Source: Thermithiobacillus plumbiphilus
Lineage (GTDB): Bacteria > Pseudomonadota > Gammaproteobacteria > Acidithiobacillales > Thermithiobacillaceae
NCBI RefSeq assembly: GCF_038070005.1
Contig: NZ_JBBPCO010000005.1
Span: forward strand, 62,001 to 126,000
Length of the DNA stretch: 64,000 nt
Reading direction: 5' to 3'
The position numbers and the translations under genes are program-made. Below, one piece after another: positions 8,234-16,458 of the stretch; within the stretch, counting starts at the first letter, position 1, and the number at the start of each line of letters is the position of its first letter. The notes beneath the pieces were generated by a model. The model was not told the origin of the DNA. It did no database searches and saw only the letters and a program-made list of their open reading frames with translations.

Positions 8234-9457
8234 TTATTGACTGGCGGGCAGACTGGATTCCAGCACCTCGATCCAGTGCCGCACCTGGAGCGCCGTGCCG
8301 CCCTGCAGATGGGTCAGGCAGCCGATATTGGCGGTGGCGATGAGCGTGGGCGCGCCGGACTGCAGGGCGGCGAGCTTGTTGTCGCGCAACTGGGTGGAAA
8401 GTTCGGGCTGGAGGATGGAGTAGGTACCAGCCGAGCCGCAGCAAAGGTGCGCGTCGGGCACCGGCGTGAGTTCAAAGCCCGCGCGCGTGAGGATGCCTTC
8501 GACCAGATTCGGCAGCTTCTGGCCGTGCTGCAGGGTGCAGGGGGCATGGAAAGCGATCTTCTGTGGCGTTTTGGGCCGCAGCTTGCCAAAGTCCTCGGCG
8601 GCCAGCACCTCGCCGATGTCACGCGCCAGCGCCGAGACACGCGCGGCCTTGTCGGCGTAGGCGGGGTCCGTGCGCAGCAGGTGCCCGTAGCCCTTGACCA
8701 TGGCCCCGCAACCGCTGGCGGTGATGACGATGGCCTCGACGCCGGCCTCGATCTGTGGCCACCAGGCGTCGATGTTGCGGCGCATGAATGCCAGGCCTTC
8801 CTCGTGGGCGGACAGGTGATAGCTCACTGCGCCACAGCAGCCGGCGCGCTCGGCGCGGATCAGGCTGATGTCCAGGCGATCCAGCACCCGCGCGGTGGCT
8901 GCATTGATGTTGGGGGCAATGGCGGGTTGCACGCAGCCATCAAGAATGAGCATGCGCCGCTGATGGCGCGCGGTGGGCCAGGGCGTGTTGGGCTGTTGCT
9001 CTGGCACGCTGGCCTTGAGCCTTGCAGGCAGCAGGGGCCGCACCGCCTGGCCCAGACGCAGGAGCGGCGTGAAGCGCTCGCGGTAAGGCAGCACGCTACG
9101 CAGGGCGCGGCGCAGCAGGCGCTCGCCGGCGGGGCGCTCGACCCGCTCTTCGAGGATGCCCCGGCCGATGTCCGCCAGATGCCCGTACTGCACGCCCGAG
9201 GGGCAGGTGCTCTCGCAGGCCCGGCAGGTCAGGCAGCGATCGAGATGGATCTGGGTGCTGCGGCTGACCTGCTCGCCTTCGAGCATCTGCTTGATCAGAT
9301 AGATCCGTCCACGCGGGCCGTCGAGCTCATCGCCCAGCAATTGATAGGTTGGGCAGGTGGCGGTGCAAAAGCCGCAGTGCACGCAGGAGCGCAGAATACT
9401 TTCGGCCTCGCGCCCCTCGGGCGTGTTCAGGATCTCGGTTTCGACTTGCGTCTGCAT
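8234..9457 (-). CDS. glcF: Glycolate oxidase iron-sulfur subunit
   Basis: The 407-aa GlcF carries two ferredoxin-type 4Fe-4S motifs, C25-x2-C-x2-C-x3-C35 and C75-x2-C-x2-C-x3-C85. Two C-terminal cysteine-rich (CCG-type) domains follow (CGAMVKGYGHLL..., CCGSAGTYSI). GlcF passes electrons from the flavin subunits towards the quinone pool while glycolate is oxidised to glyoxylate. It is the last gene of the five-gene operon, 2 nt after the glcE stop. Confidence 0.96.
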   Translation of the reverse strand: MQTQVETEILNTPEGREAESILRSCVHCGFCTATCPTYQLLGDELDGPRGRIYLIKQMLEGEQVSRSTQIHLDRCLTCRACESTCPSGVQYGHLADIGRGILEERVERPAGERLLRRALRSVLPYRERFTPLLRLGQAVRPLLPARLKASVPEQQPNTPWPTARHQRRMLILDGCVQPAIAPNINAATARVLDRLDISLIRAERAGCCGAVSYHLSAHEEGLAFMRRNIDAWWPQIEAGVEAIVITASGCGAMVKGYGHLLRTDPAYADKAARVSALARDIGEVLAAEDFGKLRPKTPQKIAFHAPCTLQHGQKLPNLVEGILTRAGFELTPVPDAHLCCGSAGTYSILQPELSTQLRDNKLAALQSGAPTLIATANIGCLTHLQGGTALQVRHWIEVLESSLPASQ

Positions 9458-9459
9458 GT

Positions 9460-10521
9460 TCAGAATTCCGCGTAGAGGCGGCCGGGATTGAAAATCCCCT
9501 GGGGATCGAAGGCGGCTTTCAGTTGCTGGTGCAGGCGCAGCAGCGCCGGGCTCAGGGGCTGAAACACCTCGCCAAGACGGTCCCCGCCGCGAAACAGGGT
9601 GGCGTGGCCGCCGGCGGCTTGGGTGGCAGATCGTATCCGATCCGCGGGCAGATTGCTCCGCAACCAGCGTTGTGCCCCGCCCCAGTCGATCAGCCAGTCA
9701 CCTGTCAAGTCCAGCGGCGGACAGGCGGGCGGCAGGGACAGGCGCCAGAGGGGTGCATCGCCGTCAAAAAAGGACAGCCGCTGCTCGCGCAGGTCCTGCC
9801 AGAAGGCATCCATCCCGTCCAGTATTTCGCCGCCGAGCGTCTGGGCGGCTGCCTGCACCCCGGTCGCGCTGCCGGACAGGCGCACATGGAGCCGCTCGCC
9901 GTGATACGCCGCGCCCGTGATGGGCAGGGGCTGGCCCGCCCAGCGGCTCATGCGCTGGATGGCGTCAAGAGGCGCGCAGTGAAACACCCGTGTCTCTTCA
10001 AGCGTGGGCCGCGGCAGGACCTTGAGCGATACTTCCAGCAGCACCCCGAGGGTGCCGAGGCTGCCGGCCATCAGGCGCGAGACGTCAAAACCCGCGACGT
10101 TTTTCATGACCTCGCCACCGAACTTGAGGACCTCGCCTTTGCCGTTGAGAATCTTGACCCCGAGCACGAAATCGCGCGCCGAGCCGGCATAGGGCCGTCG
10201 CGGGCCGGACAGACCAGTGGCGATTGCGCCCCCTAAGGTGGCATTGACGCCGAAATGCGGCGGCTCGAAGGGCAGGAACTGATTGCGCTGGGCGAGCAGG
10301 GCCTCGATCTCAGCAAGCGGCGTGCCCGCGCGCGCGCTCACAACCAGTTCGCTGGACTGGTAATGCACGAGCCCTCGGTGTCCACTCATATCCAGGGGCT
10401 CGCCCCGTATCTCCCGGCCATAGAAAGCCTTGCTGCCGCCGCCCTGGATGCGCAGCGCCCTGCCCTCGGCACAGGCATCGCGCACCTGCTCCTGCAGTTG
10501 GGTGCTCTGGTCGGCATCCAT
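9460..10521 (-). CDS. glcE: Glycolate oxidase FAD-binding subunit
   Basis: The 353-aa GlcE has an FAD_binding_4 (PCMH-type) domain: LRIQGGGSKAFYG near 20-35, then GVNATLGGAIATGLSGPRRPYAGSARDFVLGV, then GGEVMKNVAGFDVSRL. It lacks the long C-terminal part of GlcD, as expected. ATG 10521 shares its A with the glcD stop (TGATG), so translation is probably coupled. The frame extends upstream inside glcD but that part is not GlcE-like. Confidence 0.95.
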   Translation of the reverse strand: MDADQSTQLQEQVRDACAEGRALRIQGGGSKAFYGREIRGEPLDMSGHRGLVHYQSSELVVSARAGTPLAEIEALLAQRNQFLPFEPPHFGVNATLGGAIATGLSGPRRPYAGSARDFVLGVKILNGKGEVLKFGGEVMKNVAGFDVSRLMAGSLGTLGVLLEVSLKVLPRPTLEETRVFHCAPLDAIQRMSRWAGQPLPITGAAYHGERLHVRLSGSATGVQAAAQTLGGEILDGMDAFWQDLREQRLSFFDGDAPLWRLSLPPACPPLDLTGDWLIDWGGAQRWLRSNLPADRIRSATQAAGGHATLFRGGDRLGEVFQPLSPALLRLHQQLKAAFDPQGIFNPGRLYAEF

Positions 10522-12002
10522 CAGAAACGCTCCAGCTCGGGGAAGGGCAACTCGCCGTGATGGACGTGCATGGCGCCGAATTCGGCGCAACGCGCCAGCG
10601 TGGGTACGGCCTTGCCAGGGTTGAGCAAAGCGTCCGGGTCAAAAGCCTTTTTGACCGCGTGAAACTGCTCGAGTTCGGCGGGCGCGAACTGGCTGCACAT
10701 GGGCGCGAGCTTTTCCATGCCCACGCCATGCTCGCCGGTGACCGTGCCACCTACTTCCACGCAAAGCTCCAGGATGCGCTGGCCGAATTCCTCGGTGCGC
10801 GCCAGCTCGCCGGGCTTATTGGCATCAAAGAGGATCAATGGATGCAGGTTGCCATCACCCGCATGAAACACGTTGGCGACCGGCAGATGGTATTCGGCAG
10901 ACATGCGCGCGATCTCGGCCAGAACGCGCGGCAACTGGGCACGCGGGATGGTGCCATCCATGCAGTAATAGTCGGGGCTGATGCGCCCGACCGCCGGAAA
11001 GGCGGCCTTGCGCCCGGCCCAGAATTTCAGGCGCTCGGTCTCATCACGGGCGCTGCGCACCTCAGTCGCGCCACTGCCCTGCAGGATCTCGCGCACGCGG
11101 GCAATTTCCTCCGAGACCTCGGCGTTGCTGCCGTCGAGCTCGCAGAGCAAAATGGCGGCGGCGTCCACAGGGTAGCCGGCATGCACGAAATCCTCGGCGG
11201 CGCGGATGGCGAGCGTGTCCATCATCTCCAGGCCACCGGGGATGATGCCGGCGGCGATGATGTTGCCGACCGCCTCACCGGCCTTGACCACGTCATCGAA
11301 GGCGGCCAGCAGCACCTGGGCGCGCTCGGGTTTTGGCAAGAGCTTGACCGTGATCTCAATGATCACGCCCAGCAGGCCCTCGGAGCCGCTCATCAGCGCC
11401 AGAAGATCATACCCTGGCGCGTCCAGCGCCTTGCCGCCGAGTTCCAGCAGCTCGCCCTCGATGGTGAGCACCTTGAGACCCAGCACGTTGTGCACGGTCA
11501 GGCCATATTTGAGGCAATGCACGCCGCCCGAGTTTTCCGCGACATTGCCGCCGATGCTGCAGGCGATCTGTGAGGAGGGATCGGGGGCGTAGTAGAGACC
11601 GTAAGGGGCAGCCGCCTGGGAGATGGCGAGATTGCGCACGCCGGGTTCGACGCGGGCAACGTGATTTTCAAGATCGATGTCGATGATGCGCTTGAACCTG
11701 GCAAGCGAGAGCAGCACGCCGTTTTCAAGCGGGAGGGCACCGCCCGAGAGCCCGGTACCCGCCCCGCGCGCCACCACCGGTACCTGAAGCTCATGGCAGA
11801 GCCGCAGCACGGCCTGGACCTGCTCGATGATATCGGGCAGGCAGACCACCAGCGGCAGGGCGCGATAGGCCGAGAGCCCGTCGCATTCGTAGGGGCGCAG
11901 ATCCTCGGTGGTATGACGCAGGGCCGACTCGGGCAGGATGCGGCGCAGGGCCTCAAGAAGGCGGTCGCGCGGAAGGCTATGTGGTTGGCTCTGGACTTGC
12001 AT
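10521..12002 (-). CDS. glcD: Glycolate oxidase catalytic (FAD) subunit
   Basis: The 493-aa GlcD has the FAD-binding motif VVARGAGTGLSGGALP (near residues 97-112) and SSQIACSIGGNVAENSGG. The C-terminal FAD-oxidase domain ends in GGTVTGEHGVGMEKL. It oxidises glycolate (or D-lactate in related enzymes) to the 2-oxo acid. The adjacent glcE and glcF make glycolate the best guess. The gene starts 9 nt after the DUF1537 kinase stop, so the kinase and oxidase are very likely co-transcribed. Confidence 0.95.
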   Translation of the reverse strand: MQVQSQPHSLPRDRLLEALRRILPESALRHTTEDLRPYECDGLSAYRALPLVVCLPDIIEQVQAVLRLCHELQVPVVARGAGTGLSGGALPLENGVLLSLARFKRIIDIDLENHVARVEPGVRNLAISQAAAPYGLYYAPDPSSQIACSIGGNVAENSGGVHCLKYGLTVHNVLGLKVLTIEGELLELGGKALDAPGYDLLALMSGSEGLLGVIIEITVKLLPKPERAQVLLAAFDDVVKAGEAVGNIIAAGIIPGGLEMMDTLAIRAAEDFVHAGYPVDAAAILLCELDGSNAEVSEEIARVREILQGSGATEVRSARDETERLKFWAGRKAAFPAVGRISPDYYCMDGTIPRAQLPRVLAEIARMSAEYHLPVANVFHAGDGNLHPLILFDANKPGELARTEEFGQRILELCVEVGGTVTGEHGVGMEKLAPMCSQFAPAELEQFHAVKKAFDPDALLNPGKAVPTLARCAEFGAMHVHHGELPFPELERF

Positions 12003-12011
12003 GCCCCTATT

Positions 12012-13337
12012 CTACACCGGCTGCTGACCGAAGTCCTGAAGCCCGGCAAAGCGCTGGTACACCAGCGCCAGGGTATCGTCCTCGCCGACATTGCCGGGAA
12101 AGATCACCACCGGCAGCTCGGGAAAGCGCGGATGCTCAGCGGGACAACGTACCACCGACACCCCGGCTGCTACCTGACCGAGCACGCGCGCCGAGCGCAG
12201 CGCCAGCCCGCTACTGAGCACCTCATTGGAGGTGATGCCGCCCTTGCTGATGAGAAAACCCAGATCCTCGGGCAGCCGGCACACCACGTCCATCAGGAGA
12301 TTCGAAACGGCCTCCCCAAAAGCCAGCCGCGCCGCCTGATCCGCAAACTGTCGCTCGGTGCGGCTGGTATAGACGACCGCCGTTTTGCCGGCGGCAAAGT
12401 GACGCTCGACGGCATCGAGCACTTCTGCCAGCACCATTTCACGCGCATCCGGCAGGCGACTGACATCGACCTCAACGCCCGCAACCCCAGGGGCTTCTAG
12501 CAGAAGCGCCAGCTGGCGGCTGGATTTCGCGACATGCGAGCCGACGATCACCGCCCCGGGCCGACCCTTGCGGGTGTACTGGCCCATGGCTTCGGCGGCC
12601 ACCGGCTGGGGCGGCAGTTGCGCCAGTGCGGTCAGCAGGCTCGCGGCACTGCGAAACAGAAAGCGTTTGCCGGCCCGGGTGGCCGCCAGCACATCCTGGG
12701 TGAAACGCGCGAGATCATCAGGCACTTCGGCGTCCACCACGCAGCAGGCATTGTTTTCGAGATGCAGCAACTGCTCCCGAACCCCGGCGCGGATGTCTTC
12801 AAGGGTAAAGCGCCGGACCGCACTGGCTGGGATGCGCCCCTGGGTCTTTTCCGCCACGTAATCGGGCAGGTAGCTATGCTGGTAGCCAAACACCGAATCC
12901 TTCGCGAACTCGGTTTCGTGTACCGGCACGTCCACGCCGTTGACGCGCAGGTAATGCACGCTGTCGCGGGTGGTCCGCCCGCCCTCGAAAAAGGCCGGCA
13001 CCAGAAAGTGGGCGTCGAAGGGCCCGAGTTCCTCGGCGATCACGTCGGTCTCGACAGGGTAATGGCCGCGCAGGGTGGAATCCGAACGGCTGACCAGAAC
13101 GGGCTGGATATCGCTCCCCGCCAGAGCGGCTTTCAGATTGCGACAGACCTCCCGGGTGATGGCGGCGGCACGTTCGGCATCCATGCCGCGGGTATTGGTG
13201 AGCACGAAGAAGAGCGGCGAAGCATCCGCGAGCGCCTCGCGCAGGGTAGCAACATTCCAGCGAGTGAGCAGCAGGCAGCCATGTACCGTCTGCGACCCGG
13301 TGGGATCGTCGTCGAGCACGATGATCCTGGTGGTCAT
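12012..13337 (-). CDS. Four-carbon acid sugar kinase family protein (DUF1537, OtnK-like)
   Basis: The 441-aa protein has both halves of the family. The N-terminal substrate domain begins MTTRIIVLDDDPTGSQTVHG and includes SRSDSTLRGHYPVE. The C-terminal nucleotide domain includes AVIVGSHVAKSSRQ, FLISKGGITSNEVL and FPGNVGEDDTLALVYQRF. Characterised members phosphorylate D-threonate, D-erythronate or 3-oxo-tetronates. The context here (phosphoketolase-like enzyme 10 nt upstream, glycolate oxidase 9 nt downstream) differs from the aldolase/dehydrogenase neighbours of those pathways, so the substrate is uncertain. Confidence 0.88.
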   Translation of the reverse strand: MTTRIIVLDDDPTGSQTVHGCLLLTRWNVATLREALADASPLFFVLTNTRGMDAERAAAITREVCRNLKAALAGSDIQPVLVSRSDSTLRGHYPVETDVIAEELGPFDAHFLVPAFFEGGRTTRDSVHYLRVNGVDVPVHETEFAKDSVFGYQHSYLPDYVAEKTQGRIPASAVRRFTLEDIRAGVREQLLHLENNACCVVDAEVPDDLARFTQDVLAATRAGKRFLFRSAASLLTALAQLPPQPVAAEAMGQYTRKGRPGAVIVGSHVAKSSRQLALLLEAPGVAGVEVDVSRLPDAREMVLAEVLDAVERHFAAGKTAVVYTSRTERQFADQAARLAFGEAVSNLLMDVVCRLPEDLGFLISKGGITSNEVLSSGLALRSARVLGQVAAGVSVVRCPAEHPRFPELPVVIFPGNVGEDDTLALVYQRFAGLQDFGQQPV

Positions 13338-13347
13338 CAGCAGGCCC

Positions 13348-15546
13348 TCAAGCCAGCAGATCCTGAGCGCGCCTGACCATGGCCTCGGCCGTCAGCCCGT
13401 TGAAGCCCATGAGCTCGGCGGGACTGGAGGTGGTCTCGCCGCGCTTCCAGGCAAAGACATCGCGCCGCCTTGCCTGGCTGCGCAGCAGCACCGGTTCCAG
13501 CGTGGCGCTCGGCCCGCCACTGATGGCGAGCAGTGCATCGCCATCGAAGAACGCATCGAAGCGCGCATCGTCGAGAAAGCCCTGATCGGCTTCGGCGCAG
13601 ACATCCCAGGCCACATCGCAGGATCTATAGAGCCGGCGCGGATTGACCACGGCCACCACGCGCACGCCGAATCCCTGCTCACGCAGGCGCTCGGCCGCCT
13701 CGAACACCGGTAGCAACACCATGTCACCGACCACCGCCAATACCAGCATGCGCTCGCCCGGATGCTCGAGCAGGGTGATCGCGCCCTCGGCCAGGGCCTG
13801 GCGACCCTGTTCCAGGCTGGTACGAATCGGCAGCGGGCTCTTGGAGGCGGTGATCACGATGCCCTTGTTGTAGCTGCCCAGGGCCCATTCATAGGCCACC
13901 TGAATCATGTTGGCGTCCACCGGAAACAGCGGGAAGACATTGCCGTTGCGCATCATGGCAGCGAAATAGGCCTCGATCTCCGGGCGCTGGTGGGTCCAGC
14001 CATTGCGGCCCTGCTCCAGGGCGCCGGCGGTAAACAGCGTGACCGTGGCCGGCGTCTTGCGGCGCAGCTCGGCCATGGCCTGGGTCACGGTTTGCCAGAT
14101 CGGCAGGCCGTTGATGGCGAAGCTCTCATAGGAGCACCACAAGGAGCGGCTGCCAAACAGCGCCAGAGCCGCCGCCAGCCCCGCACAGGCGTCCTCGTTC
14201 AAGGGCTCGTAGACCTGACCGGTAGGCGCCTGATGATAGAGCGGATCAGGCGTGGGATGGCGGATCTTGAGCGCCTCGTTGATGTTGCCGATGCCCGAGG
14301 CCTCGTTGCCGTCGGCATTGGTGACCAGGAAGCGCGGATCGCGCCGCCCGACCTCGCCCACCAGGGCGCCCATGGCGGTGGTCGGCACCGCCTGCTCGCC
14401 AATCGCGAAGGCTTTCAGGGGCAGGGGCAGCACCGGCGCCAGCTCCAGCACCTGTTCGGTCACCGAGGTCCGCGCGGCCGGACCGCCGCCCGCGCGTTCG
14501 AAGTTGGCACGCACCACGGCCCAGGCCTCTGGCGCGAGCGCCCGGCGCTTCAGGCCCTCGATCACATCATTATGGTCCAGGGTGTGCTGGGCATAGAGGT
14601 TGTGCGACTTGGCGCCCAGGGCATGCACGCCGGCGCCCTTCAACTGCTTGATGATAAATGCCGTGCGCTTGCCGCCCAGGGCAGATTGCGAGGCCTCGAA
14701 CATCATCTCCAGCACCGCGCCGGTGAAGGCCAGACGCTTTTCCAGTGAAAAGCGGGTGCTGTCGACAAAGGCCCCTTCCTGACCGCTGTCGTCATAACTC
14801 CTGGCATCCACCAGATAGACGTTCTCGAAGCCATGCCCGCGCCAGTAGGCCACCATCTCCGCATCCGAGAGCAGCGACACCATGGCGTGGTGCTCCTGGC
14901 TGTAGCCGTTCCAGATCAGTACCGGCAGGTAGTTGGTGACACCGGGAAAGGCGGTGTTGAAGTGCATCATGGCGTTGAGGATATAGGGCTCGCCCATGCC
15001 ACCATCGCCCAGGGTGAAGGGAAACAGCGTGCCCGGATGCAACAGGGCACCGGCCATGGCGAAGTGCTGGCCCTGCCCCAAGGGACCTGCGGGCGCGAGG
15101 ATGCCGGGAACGGCGCCCGAGAGGTGGCCCAAGAGGCCGTGGCGCTCGCGATAGCGCTGGCGCATCTCGGCCACGGTGTGGATGCCCATGTCTTCGAGCG
15201 AGCGGTCCAGGAACATGGCACTGTAGAAGCCCGGCGCATGATGGCCGACTTCGGTGACGATATTGGTATGCCCGAGCATCACCAGCGCGGCATAGGCCTC
15301 GGCACTCGACGCGAAGCCGCCGGGGTGCCCCGAGGCCTTGGCACCGGTCACCTGCAGGGTGAGGTAGCGCAGGGCATCGGCCGCCAGCAGGGTCTGATAG
15401 ATGGCGCGCGGGTCGGTGGGATTGTCGATGCCATGCTGGCCCTCCGCCAGCACCGGGCTTGCGGCGTGGCGATCCATACCGGGCAGGGGGTCGGCGAAAT
15501 ACTGGATGCCTTCGCAGAAGGCGGGGATGCTGGGCGTGCTCGACAT
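13348..15546 (-). CDS. Phosphoketolase-like thiamine-diphosphate enzyme
   Basis: The 732-aa protein is built like a transketolase/phosphoketolase. The N-terminal TPP domain has KASGHPGGFASS, GAVPGILAPAGPLGQGQHFA and the metal-diphosphate motif GDGGMGEPYILNAM. The pyrimidine domain has SYESFAINGLPIW and RNGWTHQRPEI. The C-terminal domain has SYNKGIVITASKSPLPIRTSL, the counterpart of the phosphoketolase GKxPxPQWL segment. It is shorter than classical Xfp (about 790 aa) and diverged at several motifs, so phosphoketolase activity should not be assumed. ATG 15546 has GGAG at good spacing; ATG 15558 lies four codons earlier. First gene of the operon. Confidence 0.82.
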   Translation of the reverse strand: MSSTPSIPAFCEGIQYFADPLPGMDRHAASPVLAEGQHGIDNPTDPRAIYQTLLAADALRYLTLQVTGAKASGHPGGFASSAEAYAALVMLGHTNIVTEVGHHAPGFYSAMFLDRSLEDMGIHTVAEMRQRYRERHGLLGHLSGAVPGILAPAGPLGQGQHFAMAGALLHPGTLFPFTLGDGGMGEPYILNAMMHFNTAFPGVTNYLPVLIWNGYSQEHHAMVSLLSDAEMVAYWRGHGFENVYLVDARSYDDSGQEGAFVDSTRFSLEKRLAFTGAVLEMMFEASQSALGGKRTAFIIKQLKGAGVHALGAKSHNLYAQHTLDHNDVIEGLKRRALAPEAWAVVRANFERAGGGPAARTSVTEQVLELAPVLPLPLKAFAIGEQAVPTTAMGALVGEVGRRDPRFLVTNADGNEASGIGNINEALKIRHPTPDPLYHQAPTGQVYEPLNEDACAGLAAALALFGSRSLWCSYESFAINGLPIWQTVTQAMAELRRKTPATVTLFTAGALEQGRNGWTHQRPEIEAYFAAMMRNGNVFPLFPVDANMIQVAYEWALGSYNKGIVITASKSPLPIRTSLEQGRQALAEGAITLLEHPGERMLVLAVVGDMVLLPVFEAAERLREQGFGVRVVAVVNPRRLYRSCDVAWDVCAEADQGFLDDARFDAFFDGDALLAISGGPSATLEPVLLRSQARRRDVFAWKRGETTSSPAELMGFNGLTAEAMVRRAQDLLA

Positions 15547-15706
15547 GGGGCGCTCCATTGGTGGGTATTTGGCCTAGCGTAACGATGGCCTGGGCCTTGC
15601 GCAATGCCCTGAGCAAAACTGCCTGGCTGACCGGCGCCAGGACATGGGGTAAATGTGATGCGGCTCGAACCAGAAGGAGGTGCGGATGGAGTAAGGAAGG
15701 AGCAAT

Positions 15707-15727
15707 CTCGCGTCGCCCGGGCGCGAG
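15707..15727 (-). other. Hairpin upstream of the phosphoketolase-like gene
   Basis: CTCGCG and CGCGAG pair around a GC-rich 9-nt loop. The minus-strand sequence after it is pyrimidine-rich but not a pure T run. It may add to termination of the stress gene or sit in the operon leader. Confidence 0.35.
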
Positions 15728-15734
15728 TGAATGA

Positions 15735-15760
15735 GCCGGGACGGAAGCGCCCCTCCCGGC
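15735..15760 (-). terminator. Hairpin after the glycine-zipper stress gene, possible terminator
   Basis: GCCGGGA and TCCCGGC form a 7-bp stem about 10 nt past the stop of the stress gene on the minus strand. There is no clear T run, so termination is uncertain. Confidence 0.4.
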
Positions 15761-15770
15761 AGTCTCTGGC

Positions 15771-16325
15771 TCAGTGCGGTCGCTGATGCGGCTCCAGGCC
15801 CTGCGGATGCCCGGCCCGCGGATGCCACTTGCCGCCATGTTCGGTCACGTCCCTGCCCCCATGGCGCTGCAGGACGTCCTCGATTTCGCCGGCCCGCTCG
15901 TCACTGCTGTCGATCAACAGCAGCACTCCGCCACGTCGGACACCATCGACATAGCGTTGCGCGTGTTCATCCGAGAATTTCCTGCCGGTCAGGGCACCGA
16001 TCAGGCCGCCACCGATGCCACCGATCCCTGCACCCGTGACGAGCGCGGCAACCGGGCCTGCGGCGGCAATGGCACCCAGGCCCGGGACGACCACGCCCGC
16101 AAGGCTCAGGGCAATGCCGCCGACGATGCCGGCAACGGCACCCGTCCCCGCACCCTTAGCAGCCTCGCGGCTGACCTCATCGCCCGTGATCTTGGCGCTT
16201 TCATCGAGATCCTGACGGGCGAGCAGGCTGATTTCCGCTTCCGGTATCCCCATCGCCAGCAGCGCCTGAACGGCCTGCTCCAGCCGTTTCCGGTTTTCAA
16301 ATAATGCAGCCACGGTCTTGCTCAT
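15771..16325 (-). CDS. Glycine-zipper general stress protein (GSP17M-like)
   Basis: The 184-aa protein has a short ferredoxin-like N-terminal part (SKTVAALFENRKRLEQAVQALLAMGIP) typical of general stress protein 17M/YflT-type domains. A Gly/Ala-rich membrane-like stretch follows (about 57-112, with repeated small-residue zippers). A C-terminal part, SDEHAQRYVDGVRRGGVLLLI, mirrors the N-terminal one. The same layout forms the first 170 residues of the next gene upstream, so the two are paralogues. Start 16325 has AGGAG at good spacing. Role inferred as envelope or osmotic stress; no enzyme motif seen. Confidence 0.75.
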   Translation of the reverse strand: MSKTVAALFENRKRLEQAVQALLAMGIPEAEISLLARQDLDESAKITGDEVSREAAKGAGTGAVAGIVGGIALSLAGVVVPGLGAIAAAGPVAALVTGAGIGGIGGGLIGALTGRKFSDEHAQRYVDGVRRGGVLLLIDSSDERAGEIEDVLQRHGGRDVTEHGGKWHPRAGHPQGLEPHQRPH

Positions 16326-16411
16326 GGAAAGCTCCTTTGATTCCGCCACTCTAATTTTCGAATGTCCGGCCTGGAATTAGTTCCGGTGTGCGTGCCTTCG
16401 CCCAAAACATG

Positions 16412-16440
16412 AAAAAGGCGGGAGAAGCAAGTCCCCCGCC
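16412..16440 (-). terminator. Rho-independent terminator after the YsnF-domain gene
   Basis: On the minus strand GGCGGG and CCCGCC pair, followed by TTTTTC, about 20 nt beyond the stop of the 485-aa gene. Confidence 0.75.
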
Positions 16441-16458
16441 TGATCCGCTGCCGATACA

